Shown: in pieces, positions 47,021-59,916 of the stretch
Layout: each line of letters opens with the position of its first letter
Numbering within the stretch: the first letter of the stretch is position 1
Source: Sphagnum compactum
Lineage: Eukaryota > Bryophyta > Sphagnopsida > Sphagnales
Reading direction: 5' to 3'
Assembly: GCA_965153455.1 (NCBI GenBank)
Contig: OZ234500.1
Coordinates: 8,804,001-8,868,000, forward strand
DNA length: 64,000 bases
The notes under the pieces: generated by a model
What the model saw: the letters and a program-made list of their open reading frames with translations, nothing else
Told to the model about the DNA's origin: nothing
Database searches by the model: none
Position numbers and translations under genes: made by a program

Positions 47021-49045
47021 ATATGATACAAAATTCAAAAAAATGTTTTAAAATTATATACTTGTTGTCGCAACCCTAACATTAGGTTTGTGATTAAGTG
47101 TGGAGTGCAAGGGCCCATGAGGCCAAGAGAATGTGTTTACATATGAAACACACTCTCACGAATGGGGGAGAGTGCAAAGGATGGAACCCAATGACTCCCA
47201 AGTGCACTTTCACTTTGGGAGTTGCACTCGTGTAGGAGTTGTGAATGTTCAAAGCCTTGGTTGGAAAGGCAAACAAGCACAAAATTGGGCCCCCAAGACA
47301 CCATTAGAAAGGTCTTGAAGCGTAGATGCTTAAAGTGCCCTCACATTGTTCATTTAGATTTGATTTTCATGAATTATGATCAAAAGAAAGGGCAAGAATC
47401 AAATTGAGAATTTGACTCTCGACCATGAACCCCTTGAAAGCATGGGTCAAATGAACTCTGATTGAGGCATGTTATACACCATTAAAAAGATCTTTTTGAG
47501 GGTTATAATATATTGCCCTTGCATTTTCAAAAAAGACTTGATTTGAGAAATATATGAACGTACAAAATTTTGGGACAACAAGAGTCCTAGTTTTGGGACT
47601 CCCACTTGGGGGTTGGAGAAAGTGACACTTAGATGTAGTCCCCATGGAAAGGCACATTATATTCTATAGGAAGGGGAATGGTGCCTCCTCCCAAGGGCTA
47701 TGAACCGTGTAAAGCTTATGCTTGAAGTTGTCCCTACCAAGTCCATTGCACCACTTCCATTCAATTTGCATTAACCGCCCTCTTTTCTTGGTTGTGCAGG
47801 TTGACCTCATCTTAAACTCTTGCTTATGAGTTTTTCCTAGTCTTGTCCTGGAGCTCTAACACGCCCTTTTACGCCTGAAGTGTTGCGAATTAAAAAACAT
47901 GCCCCAATTCTCTTCTTTTTCCGTTATTTCGTTCAGGGACCCACAATTGGGAATCTTATTGAGTTTGGGGTCTGTCAGTTGTGATAATGAGGCTTTGTGG
48001 TTAATTCCTTCCCCAAAAGGTTGTGAATTCAATCTCATATGGAAGCAAGTTGGTCCTCTAGGACTGGGGGCCAAAAGGCAAAAGCCAAGCTTTTTAAAAA
48101 GCCAAATTAGCCAAACTTGAAGTCTAAATTTTTTTTTTAAATTCCCTTCATTCCATTTATTACAATTTATGTTCTTGTATTGTTTATATATTAAAACTTT
48201 TGTTTATCATTCAACCAATCCATTTCCTCTTTTTTTTGCAAAAATATCAATCCTTTGTTCTTTCAATATTAATTATGGGGGGAAAATCAAATTTTATAAA
48301 TCACATGTTTAATTAAGGTAATAATATTAAACATTGTGACCATGCTTGAAATTTTTTGAAACAAAAATTTGAAGTTTGTATTCCAAATCAGATGATTTCA
48401 TGGAAATGTGATTATTTCCAATTTCATTTTTAAATAATCCATGCTTGTGTGAATATTAATGAAAAAAGTTAGCAAATATGACAAAACATTTTTGTGTATA
48501 TTTATGGGCATTATGTTTATTAATATAATATCCGTTCATTAATATATTTATGTTACAAAAATTTGTGACCATCTTTCTAAGTTTTTTATGTTTAACATAA
48601 AATTTAAGATCATTTTTTTTTTTGACATAATTTATTCAAAATATCATTTTCTTGTCCCAAAAAAAATGAAAAATTGACAAATAATTATGACCATGATCCT
48701 GACAAACTTCAAAAAATTTGATGTTCCACTTATTCCCAAACTCATAATTAATCCATTCATTAACACCAAACCTATAATTTGAAAACCATTTTGGAAATCT
48801 ATAATCCATTAAATCACAAAATAATTGATGAATAATTGACGCCTTCAACAATCAAGATTTTTTTTCCCATCTAAACATATTGTCCACATGTGTGCATTAT
48901 TTTGTCATGTTCTAACCTTCATTTGTTTGAAAATGAAAATGTTGAAAATTTTGCAGATTTGTTTTTTGTGTGTAAAATAGTCTATGCATGTTTGTTTTCA
49001 CCATGTGGGTTGATCTTTCTTTGTGTTTTAGTCTTTTCATTAAAC
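47021..49045. other. AT-rich spacer, no gene seen
   Basis: Long A and T runs and short open frames on both strands. Frames at 47094-47407 and 47856-48120 overlap antisense and match nothing. No repeat array stands out. Confidence 0.4.
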
Positions 49046-49273
49046 ATGATGGTAGATTCAATGGAAGTTGAAATCTTCCTTAAGAATGGCGTAGTTTCGT
49101 TTGTCATATATGTGAATGATGAAAAGGTTGTTGTTCATGACCATACCTTTTCAATTAATTTCAAACTTCAAATTAGTTCCATTTTGCTAGAGAAAGTGGT
49201 ATTGAATTTTATGGGAAAAGTAGCACAAGCCATCTTGCACGAGCCCATTGAGAATGTTTCCAGAAGAAGATGA
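49046..49273 (+). pseudogene. Unidentified short coding-like frame
   Basis: An ATG at 49046 opens 75 codons that read like a globular domain (VEIFLKNGVVSFVIYVNDEK, then VVLNFMGKVAQAILHEP). The same frame extends upstream without a stop to 48890 through hydrophobic sequence. Downstream to about 52 kb, broken frames continue on the same strand up to the SWIM-like fragment, so it may be the 5' part of the same decayed element. No family recognised. Confidence 0.25.
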
Positions 49274-51599
49274 CTCCTTTCATGATGAACATATCAAGTT
49301 ATTGGAGGAAAAAGGAATAGATTTCAACTTCAATTGGAGGCATCAAGATTTGGCAATGTCAAAGTAGAACCAATGATCCTTGAGTTGAGTGATTTTATAA
49401 ATGAAGATGTACATGAGGTTCTAGACCCAATTGTGTTGTAGTCATTGTCATATCAAAATCTTCTGTGTTTGGATGTTGATGTTCAAAAGATTTCAAACAT
49501 TGTTATGTGTTTGAAACGATTGGCATTTACAAATGTTCTTAAGAACAAATTGCAACATCTAGATTATAATACCATTTCCAAGAAAATGTGTAATATCTAC
49601 CTCCCAAGTTTGATGGAGATGTTATGTTTGAGATGCCACCAATGAAATATTCTTGTGGTTGGTATGTTTGATGCAAGGCATCCAAAAAATATGATGGTCA
49701 CCCTTGGTGTAAGACAAAAACTACAAACATTGAGAATAATCATGGCTTCAAATTTAAACATTCCTCTTGTGTTGGTCATGCTTCCTACTAAATTTCACAA
49801 TACATTTACAATGTAAAGAACAATGCTTACAATGAAATTAATTGGGAAGGAGTTGCAAAAAAAATTTGGAAGCAAGAAAGGAGCTTTTAACTAATACAAC
49901 CTTTTTGTGTAGACATTGCAAGCTTCTACCAAAGTGCATTGCAAAGTGTTCGACCAAAAACTATTATGTCTTGCATCAATTGAAAACCATGACATGAGCT
50001 TGCATCCACCTTGGGAGCCATGAACATTAAGTTGTTATAAGACCTTCTTGGAAGAACAAACAAATTGCACATGAACTCATAATGCCAGAGTATGAAAAAT
50101 CACCCACTACCGCACCTTTTACCATTGCCATGTCAACTAGTTAGCATTTCTTGGGTCTAAGATTATTGGCCCTAATGATGGATTGTAGTCCAAATTGCAA
50201 GGTGTGGAATTTTACTTGTTGGAAAAGTTTTCCCCTTTGAGCTTTGCAAAAGTTTGGTAGTGGAACCAAAGACTCCATTGATCAAATATTGGATATGAAG
50301 AGATAATATTTATATTATTATCTCCAAGATAGCATTTTCCTTGGTCAAGGTAGCCCTAAAAGTTTTTAATTCAAGATGTATATTCGTGGTCTTGCTTGTG
50401 GTGTTAATATTATGGAATGTATGCAACTAAGAAAGGATTTGGAAGGAATGTGGTTGATGTTTGACCATTACAAATGTGTGACAATGGACAACCATGGGTT
50501 GCCATGTTTGTGATCCTTTTTTCGTTACAGTACTTTGACGATTGCAATTTGTGACATGCAATCTGAATCCATGTGGATTCATAGATGTTAATGTGGAAAA
50601 TGTTCATCAAGATCATGTAAAAACATGGTGTGTTGAATGTGAATTTCAAAGGATTCATGGCAAATTCTACTCAAACTAATTTTAATGCAATGAGGATTTT
50701 GTTTAGGAATGGTGACCTAAAGATCAGTTGGAGAATCAAGAATGTACATGTTTTTATCATCGGGCTTAATCTCTTGATCAACATACCAAAAAAAGTTGAT
50801 ACATCCTGAATTTCATGACAAACACATCAAAATTTGTCATGGTTAAAAAAATGCCTTCACATTAATTTCTACAAAAGTGAAGCACCCAACAATTCATGTT
50901 TGATGGCTATCATGTGGTGTTGCATCTAAAAACAACATTCATGAATTAAATGATTAGTTCACCTTTTGGCACTTCCATTATCCTCCATGGGGGAATATGT
51001 TAAAATTGTGAACTTCCCTTCATTCCTATTGATTGTTTATTTGTTGTTGATTCTTTCATACCTTCTTGTGCTTTAAAGTTGCATTTTAAGGGTTAACTAT
51101 CCATTTTTCCAAATGTAACATACGGACTTTCTTTTTGCAAACCATGGATTTACAAGAAGATGCCAACATGCCAACAAGCAATTTGGTTATTAACTTTTAT
51201 GATACAACAATTGATGATTTCATTCGAACATTTCTCCAACAAACATGATATAGAGATTACCTCATAGGGAGAAGTAAAGGACATGGTCCTAACAATTATG
51301 AATTGCATTTACAAGTATGAAATTGATCATGTGACCTTCAAAAGATAGTAAAAGCCCTTAGCAACATTGCATCCACTTCTTCCTTTCAAAGCAAAATGGT
51401 AGGCCTCGAAAGAGAAGAAAGGTTTAGGACATGTAAGCAAAATTTTGAAAATCCACTAGGTTTTGCTAGAGATTCACATTGAAGAGATCAAGATAATTTA
51501 TCTATTCATTGGCATGGATCAATGTTTCATGATTCTTCACAATATGTCATTCCTCCATCATTTTTTCAATGTGATTCTACTACAAACATGGGATCCAAT

Positions 51600-52330
51600 A
51601 TATTGATCAATGTGCAAATGTGACATTTGTTTCTCCAAGCCAAAGGAACTAGACCATCCATATTACATGTTCATGTGGAGACATATTACATTCAAACAAG
51701 ATGGCAATATTGAACCCACAAGACCAAGTTCTAAGGTGCAATGTATTACAATTTGTGTGTTTTATAGAAAGAATTATAAAGCACCCATTGCAAATGAATT
51801 TTTGTTTGCTAAGGCGTTGTTCACTCCCACTTAGATATCTTTGCAGGTGCATGCCATCATCCATTGAAAGTGATGATCATTACCAAGAACCTCCACTTGG
51901 TGCAAGGCAAGCCCCATCAAAACATGATAGGGAATTTGTTCGATGGAATTAACCAAGTGAATTTCATGACTGCAAATGGGAGATGACCAATTTGATGAAT
52001 GCATCAATTTTGCATCACATTGAGGTACCTCCACCTAGGATTAGATGTGTGTACATAGTTTCAACTGTTAATTCCATGTTACACGATAATATTTATGAGG
52101 TCACAATGGGTTGTTATCCTACTTGTACTTGCATTGATTTCATATTAATGTTGACTTCTTCTATTGGAAAAAAAAGAAAAATATGTCCCATGCAAACATT
52201 TGTATTTCATCTTTGTCAAAAGAATGAGTTGTGATTCAAAGGTTGATTTTTTCATCCACAAACCAACATTGAGTTGGATGAGATTCACTGTTTATTGCAA
52301 AAGATAGAATTTGAGCTTATCACTTAGCAT
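51600..52330 (+). pseudogene. Broken SWIM zinc-finger frame, likely transposon relic
   Basis: The plus frame from 51983 reads RCVYIVSTVNSMLHDNIYEV and then a Cys-Thr-Cys pair (codons 52124-52132). The expected partner Cys-Lys-His lies in TGCAAACATTTG at 52191-52202, but one frame over. The shift falls in an A-rich run (about 52168-52180). CxC...CxH in this spacing is the SWIM zinc finger, common in MULE-type transposases and related plant proteins. More coding-like text in changing frames precedes it from about 51600. No intact transposase core was found. Confidence 0.5.
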
Positions 52331-54276
52331 TTCATGAGTTTTTTTTTAAGTAGACCGCACTACAAGAAATCATTTGTATACATTTCTTATACCTCATAAA
52401 TATAGCCTATAATTGACAAATTATTTGATTTCAAAGGCTTCAAATGCATTTGTATCCTTTATATGTCATATAATGCACATGTATGTGGTCCAATGATCAC
52501 GAATGAATATGCATGAATGTAATATTTGGATGTAGATGAATTTAATGGATGATTATAGATGACATTGTAGCAATCCATGAGCCTATGTTTACCTTGCTGC
52601 TCATGGCTCACCGCTCAGAGCTCATGACCTAGATGCACTCCCTTTCGGCTACACTTATTTGCACCCACCATAGTGGTGAGCTGATGGAGTCAGTGAGTAG
52701 TCGTCGCATCCAATTGCTGCAATTTTTTAAAAATGTGATGGTCCGATACTTTGTGAGCAGCTGTCACAAGGCTACCTTCGAAATTATTGTCGGGGAGATT
52801 TCTCTACAACGTGGCTGTGTTCCCCTTGACTTCATCTTCTGAGGATGTTTGCCCTTATTATGTATAGTGAAAGATTTGGGTTTAGAGTTTGCATGCAGAT
52901 TCATCATCGTTTGGAATGATATGAACTGCCCTTCTTATTGCTTCAAGCAATGTTCTTCCATATCCATTTGTCTCTCTTCCGGTTCCAGTTTTCTTGTTTG
53001 AACGTCACTCATGTTTCAGAACCAAGCTCATAAGTTTTCTGGCTCCTTGGGTGGTAGATTCTTTGCCCTCTACCTTTAATTGGCCTAGATCTACTTGTCC
53101 ACCATAGAGTCTTTTCTCTTCCGAGTAAGGCGCTAACATACAGTTAGCTTAGGCATAAACCTGACTGAGATTTTCTTGAGCAAGCTCCAATCAAACCTTC
53201 CTATTCTTCACAGTCGACAGCCGGACCTTTGTCACACCTGCTTCTGTCTTTATCGAACCCATTTCTTCTTACCAAATACAAATCATGCTTCACCATCGCC
53301 AGCATCTTCATAAACTCCGTTAGGCTTCTCATTCCCACCTTCTTGCCCCCTCACAAACCAGCCACTCACACGTTGTCTCCAAAGAGTTGGGCCCACAAGA
53401 AAACGGGACACAGCAAAGTGTAAAGAGAAACAATTCAAATTCGTACTCTTTGAGGTGCAAAAAAAAGCCCTAAAAAAATCTCACCGGCCAAACGTTCTAC
53501 GAGAGAGCGATGCTTGGATGAGAATAGCATTTCGCAAACGCAATCTCATCGTATGGCCTTACTTCCTCGTTCGCGTTTTCCCGTTTTCTGTTGCCTGAAT
53601 CAACTCTTCATCTAAACTACATACCCAACCGCCCATTCCAACAAAGAGAAAGCCTACGTCATCTTTGTTGGCCTTGCCTACCAAGGCAATTGTGTCTAGA
53701 ATCATTATAGAGTATAATAGCTTAAGGGATTTTGGCCCCTAGGTAATAGCTCTAGTTTCATACGAGGATTTTTGAAAGATGATATTTTGGCTTGTGTTGA
53801 AACTTGAGATTAGTTATAGAGTTATAATATCTTGAAGAATTTTGGTTTCTTTAAGAGGACTTTTTAAAGATTATATTTTGCTATGGTGAAATACTTGAGT
53901 TTCCATAATTCTTCTTTTGCCTTAAGATACTTTTTAATGTAAATGGCAAGGCCACAGGTTCTCCGCAGGGCTACACGCCCAGAGAGGGCGCCGGACAAAG
54001 GTCGAAGGGGGGCTATTTAGCGTTTCGCGTACTTTACGCCAGATACAAGCCGGGGACTACCCACAGTGGCCTAACCGGGCTCTCGCCCCTTCTCACGGGG
54101 AGAAAGAAAATACGGCGTGTGCCTCTTTCTCTTGAAAAGAATAGTTGACGGGCCAGGGTTTACCTCTTCCAGCCTCAAAACTTGCATGTGATTGCGACTG
54201 CTTCCGACCTGTTGTAGCAGATGTTTGCGACTTCCTGTGGAGACTGAGTGGGGGAGATGCGCTCGTCGAAGCGGTT

Positions 54277-57200
54277 ATGAGGAGAACGAGTGGCATGGCG
54301 AGAGGATTGCGGCTCTGCCCTCGCTTACGGGTCCCCATCTTCACGCACCGATGGCTCCTGGATTCCAACAATCCTCGAGCTCTGGTCACGCTCATTGTTC
54401 GTGGATGCCATGACGAGGCCTGCCCTTTTGTTTCTCAATCCCCGCTCGGAACACTCGCTTCAGATTATGGAAATGACGTGTCGACATTGAGAGGCGGAGG
54501 AGCTCCCTGTATGAGATCCCTTCTTCCTCTATGTGGCCAATCCCTTGTTAATAGATTCCTTGAAGTTTCCACTGGACTCTTGCAAACTGCAAGGGATATT
54601 ACTCCTACTTCTTCTCCTTCGCAGGCTTTCTCGAGGAAGGGTTTGAGTGTTCGTCATTTCAGAAGTGGAGGAGTTTTGGAGGCGCGCGCGAAGGTGGGGC
54701 CTTCAGGAGCCACGGTGGGCTATAAATACAAAGGAAAGAGATCGGGAGATGGAAAGGGGGAAGTGGGCGATGTGTCTAAGAAACCTGTTTCACATTCAGC
54801 CCCGGCTGAGAAAGTGATAGAGATTTTTCATGGCATCACCTTGGGGGAGCTTGCAGCCCGCCTCAAACAGCCTGTTGATGCCATACAAGCATCTTTGGCA
54901 GGACTTGGCGAGATAGTGACATCACCTTCTCAATCTGTTCCCATCGATGCTGCGGAGCTTGTTGGTCTGGTAGGTTTGCATCGGCGTCGTCTTCACTCTC
55001 GCAAACCTCTTTTGAAATTCAGAAAAGATCTCCAAATCACTCCACGATGACTCCATGTCAATCTAGAGGACGATAATTAGGGTTTTATCCAAATCCTTTA
55101 GATGGTCTCTCTAACCCTAAGGAAGACACTTAGTGTCCTTAGTCTGTTATTATATCCTCTTGGTTTCCTTCTTTGGGATCATTGCCCTGTTTTGTGCTTT
55201 AATTCCATGCAGATTTTCTTATGGAATTGCATTTATGTATTAAACAATTCTCGCATTGATTTCAGCTGCTCCCTGCACCCTCTCTCCTGGCATTTAATCA
55301 AGAGTTTGATGATGTCACTGTGAGAAAACATTAGTGACATTCAAGACCTGAAGTGTAAAATTGCAAGCAGTGGCGCAGAAATAAATTTGGATGTCATTCA
55401 TACTCTAAAGTTGTGGTTTCACATCTGCTAGCTTGGGTTTTCACTTGTATGAGGCAGGGTTTCTGATTATGGACACCCTTTTATCTCCAACCACTTGGCT
55501 AGGAACCCTGGAAAGTGTGTGTCAAATTGTGCTCAAAGCAGCCTATGTAAGAGCTAGTAATGGGAGCAGATAAAGGAAAACATTTTGTCTGAGGACAATG
55601 CTAGCATTCAATCCTTGAGTCAAGACACATTTTATACATGCTAATTGGTATTTGGTGTGGATGACTGAACTGTCTATTGAGCTCAAGCTATGCTGGTCCT
55701 GATGTGTTCTTGCTTGTTGGATGGATTAGGATGCGGGTGTCAGTGTGAAGAAAGTGTGGTCAGTGAATGGAATGCAAACTGGCAAGGTACAAAATGCAGG
55801 GATGTTCCGGCCACCTGTTGTCACTGTCATGGGTCATGTAGACCATGGCAAAACCTCACTTCTGGACGCACTCCGACAAACCTCACTAGCTGCACGTGAG
55901 GCAGGAGGGATTACTCAACACTTAGGTGCTTTTGTTGTAGCAATGCCTTCAGGAGCATCACTCACTTTTCTTGATACTCCAGGTCAGCACAGCTACTTTT
56001 TCTTGCATGAGAGAACCCTAAGATTGGTGTGAGCCTGATCAATTGTCTTCTTAGAAAAGACTTAGCCATCTGGATGGCATTTCTTGTCCAGCATTTTGGT
56101 GGAATAATGAGGTTAAGATACAATGCTCCAAAAAGCTTTACTGTTGATTTTTTGGGGTTTCTGGACTCATTTGCCCTCCTTGCTATTAATTTGATAAGCA
56201 ATGCACCGTTTCTAAGTATTCAGTGTGTTCATGGAAGCATAGAGAAGTCTGGTAAGTGTTTGTTTTATGTTGTTTTGGATTCTAGGGCATGCAGCTTTCA
56301 GTGCTATGAGAGCACGAGGGGCAGCTGTGACAGACATAGTGGTGCTGGTGGTTGCTGCGGATGATGGAGTTATGCCACAAACACGTGAGGCATTGGCTCA
56401 CGCTCAGGCAGCCAAGGTACCAATAGTTGTCGCAATCAACAAATGTGACAAGGCTGAAGCCAATCCTGATCGGGTCCGTCAGCAGCTTGCTGCAGAGGGC
56501 TTGGAGCTTGAAGAGCTTGGGGGTGATGTCCAGGTCTCAGCTTTCTTTCACTGGTTTTTGCTCTCCTCAAAATCCTAGAAACCTGAAAGTATTCAGCACT
56601 CTTTGTGTTAAGAGACATTACAATCAGCCAAAGGCAAATGGTGAGGGGTCAGGTGATCGCTTATGTGTAACGCAGAAGTGGCATGACTCTTCTTTGCAGG
56701 TAGTGGAAGTCTCTGCAGTAAAAAGAATTGGTCTGGAAAAATTGGAGGAAGCTCTGCTGCTTCAAGCAGAGCTAATGGAACTGAGGGCTTGCAGCTCTGA
56801 TGAACCACATGCAGTTGTTGTTGAGGCAAGAGTTGATCGAGGTCAAGGACCCCTGGCAACTGTGATAGTGCGATCAGGAACTATGGTTCCTGGAATGAAC
56901 ATTGTGATGGGAACACAGTGGGGACGCATCCGGGCACTCCGTGATATGCTGGGATGCCAAATTGTGTCTGCAGGGCCATCAACACCTGTTGAGATTGATG
57001 GTCTACGTGGACTCCCAGAGGCTGGAGATGAAATCCAAGTTGTGATCAGTGAGGAGAGAGCCAGGAAGCTAAGCCAAGCACGGTATTCTCGAACAGAAGA
57101 GAGACGACATTGGGAGTTGAAGCAACGAAACATGGCTGCCACAGCAACAGCAGTTGCAGAAGATGGAACAGAAGAGCCAAAATCAGAGAAAGTGGAGATG

Positions 57201-58793
57201 GCTGTGGTTGTGAAGGCAGATGTACAGGGCACTGCTCAGGCCGTGAGTCAGGCCCTTGCAAGCCTGAGCTGCCCTCAGGTAACACACATGGACAGCTTTT
57301 GAGCCTTTCACTATGTTGAATTGGTTCTCCTCTTCTCTAGCAGCTAGTCAATGAATCAAGGGTTGGTTGTTTGATTCACCTTCTGGTGAGCAGTGGGCAA
57401 AGTTTCATTGTTTATTACTGTTGGATTGTGCTTTCATTGCTCCAGCTTTTTTTGGTAGTTGATTGAGGCTCTCTGTGCTCAGCTACTCCAGACTCTATGC
57501 CAGTTACTAGTTCTTGTTCCTTCTGGATGTAATTGCAATGTTTATTACCTGACTTTTCTGAGTCTTTGGTATGAGTGTCAGTCCTTAGTTTACCAGAGTG
57601 TTAGTAGCTACAATTGTCAGTGCTCAAAGATGCAGTTAAAAACAAGTTAAATGAGTTTCTCATGTTATGCAAGGAAGTATAGGAACCTTCTCAAGTGATT
57701 TCTTGTGTCCAAACAGGTAGGAGTCAACATAATTCATGCAGGAGTGGGCCCTATATCGCAATCTGATGTGGACCTGGCAGAAGCTTGTGGAGCTTGTGTT
57801 GTAGGCTTCAATGTGAGGTCTATGGCAGCTGCTGTTGGTGCTGCTGCTCGGCGTGCCAAAATCAATGTGAGTTCCCTGTCCTATGAATGTCTGATGGGGC
57901 ATAATTTTCTAATTTTCTAATTTGACTAGGTGGGTATTCATGGAGATTAGTTGGAAGTTATAAGACAGCCCAAAGCATGCTAATTTTGTTGTGTGAAAAT
58001 AGTCCCTTTGTCCCTTATAGATCTACATGGCTTTCCTGTTGCAATGCAGACTATTGTCAAAAGCTTATTAGTACAAGGTCATATAAGCTTGCTTGTGCTG
58101 GATAGGCTCATTTCTCTTCACTTTTTCTTCCTAGTGGAAAATTCCACCTTGGTATTTGGAGCAATGAACTTGGTTGTTGTGAACATGTGTGGTTTGTTCA
58201 TATGGGTGGTATAGACTCTGATCTTTTAATTTGGTATGTGGAGCAGATTAGGGAGCACCGCATTATTTATCACCTGCTTGAGGACATAGGGTCCCTCATT
58301 GTAGGCATGGCCCCTGGGACAAAGGAGACCCAAGTGGCGGGTCAGGCTGAGGTAAGTCTGCTATGTGATACTTATAGCTCAGCTGTGTTGAAATCCTGTT
58401 GCTATTGGATATTGAGGATTTGGCAGCTTAATGGCCCGTGCTGTGTGTTGTCTTCTATGCCAGGTGCTGAATGTGTTTGAGCTCAAAGGAAAAGGACGAG
58501 AAGGAAAGGGAGCCACTAAAATTGCAGGCTGTCGGGTGTTTGATGGGAGCCTACAGCGTGCTTCCCGAATTCGGGTTTTGCGGAGTGGGGAGGTCATGTT
58601 TGAAGGTGTGTGTCAGTCACTGAAGAGGGAAAAACTGGATGTTGACATGGTCGGGAAGGGAACAGAGTGTGGGATGATTCTTCAAGACTGGGTTGACTTT
58701 AGGGTTGGTGATGTGGTTCAATGTATTGAGGATGTTCGACGGATGCCAAAGTATGTTTCATCTCAAAATGGAGCTGCACGCATTGAATGCTGA
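54277..58793 (+). CDS. mtIF2: Translation initiation factor IF-2, mitochondrial (7 exons)
   Basis: Exons 54277-54969, 55730-55982, 56286-56533, 56700-57278, 57717-57866, 58247-58351, 58464-58793; 2358 nt, 785 aa, all phases agree. IF-2 is the GTPase that brings initiator tRNA to the small ribosomal subunit. G motifs are clear: GHVDHGKT (G1), REAGGITQH (G2), DTPGH (G3, split by intron 2 after DTPG) and NKCD (G4). Domain II follows ([19 protein letters not shown]), then the IF2 middle domain ([14 protein letters not shown]) and the C-terminal initiator-tRNA domain ([20 protein letters not shown]). It ends RIEC, like the Arabidopsis mitochondrial form. The start [20 protein letters not shown] has Arg and no acid, as in mitochondrial presequences. 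ATG 54277 is the first in frame. Length fits mitochondrial (about 740) rather than plastid IF-2 (about 1000). Confidence 0.94.
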
Positions 58794-59916
58794 GTGTACT
58801 AGTTACATTTTTGTGCCGTTTTTTAGGTAGGTTACACTTAGAAGAGAGTCGACTTAATGGTGGGTGTATACGGATTTTAGGTTGACTTATACATTGAGAG
58901 TGTAGGGAGCGGTGCTTGCCTGCAAAGACCAGCCCTACTGCTTTAGCTCAAAAAGTGTTACAGACAGGAATTTAACATTAGGAATCACATTACAATCATT
59001 GAACTATGTACCTATTCAGGATAAGATTTTTTTGCCCCCATACACTTGTAGGAGCCAAAGATCCAGCAAGATAATGTATCTGGCAGGATTTGGAGATTTC
59101 GATGAATGTATCTGGCATCACTGTATGTCAGCATCAATACATTTTCCCCTTCATTGTTGTAGTGGTTGTGATTACATTTTATGTTGTACAGCATGGACTC
59201 TCTGGTACCACAGCACCTATGGTTGTAGGAAGTCAGGCATTAGAAAATAAGGTCATTGTATTGGCTGAGAGGCTAAATGTGAGTAATATGCTTCAAGGGT
59301 GTTGTTTTTGTCCTTGCCTGATTATCTCATGATAATTTCATCAGAAGCAGGCCCCAGGGTGATTAAACTGCTAAGTACTGACCCAGGGGCTTTCTTCATG
59401 CACAACCTGTGCATCACATTTCAAAAGGTTGGAAGTCTACAGCAGGTGGATACACATGCCGGCTTACATGCTTTCTGGATTGATGTACAACTTTAGAAGC
59501 TTGGAAAATAATTGACAACATTTGTATGTCTTTTGTGTGGACTGTTAGTACCCAGGAAGGAAGGATTACGGTACATAAGAACAATAATCACCAATTGATT
59601 ACTATAACGTATATCAAATGCAAAGTAGTTCATGCGCTCTAAACAAACTTAAGTATTCAATTATTGGTCTACCCTTGCATGCAGTTAATGCGTACATATT
59701 TGAAAGCTTTTGATATTGTTCACTTTTTGGTGGCCATTGCCACCAATAGCTGGTCAATGTTATATCTGGTTGGCCTTCTATAGATTGCCTTCACAATAAC
59801 TATGAAGCCTTTAATAGGTAAAATTGCAGCATTTGACATGGTCAGGGAGAACACACTAAAACTTCAAGAATGAAAGGCCTGTCATGTGCTTGCAAGTTTC
59901 TCAAGCTGTTTTCATT
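58794..59916. other. Tail-to-tail spacer between IF-2 and dienoyl-CoA reductase
   Basis: Both flanking genes end here, so it should carry two 3' UTRs. Short open frames at 58912-59332 on both strands match nothing. No repeat or RNA gene recognised. Confidence 0.5.

Larger units (their letters stand above)
38524..54276. other. AT-rich, repeat-laden block with no intact gene
   Basis: After the TTC27-like stop, base composition falls sharply in GC from about 40 kb to 52.5 kb and rises again before mitochondrial IF-2. The block includes a run of about 19 A (from about 40099), degenerate AATTAA and TAACCTA-like arrays (43330-43960), a minisatellite, a SINE, CACTA-like ends, and broken coding fragments on both strands. 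It looks like a transposon graveyard. The stretch 52370-54276 shows nothing beyond short frames and the IF-2 promoter. Confidence 0.6.

Noticed and set aside
54145-54276. Longer N-terminus for IF-2
   Set aside because: The frame is open upstream but the extension begins at a TTG, not an ATG. The first ATG at 54277 starts a typical mitochondrial presequence.
55265-55323. Extra IF-2 exon after a TTTCAG acceptor
   Set aside because: The exon at 55730 joins exon 1 directly to give a continuous conserved segment (ELVGL then DAGVSVKKV), so this stretch is intron.
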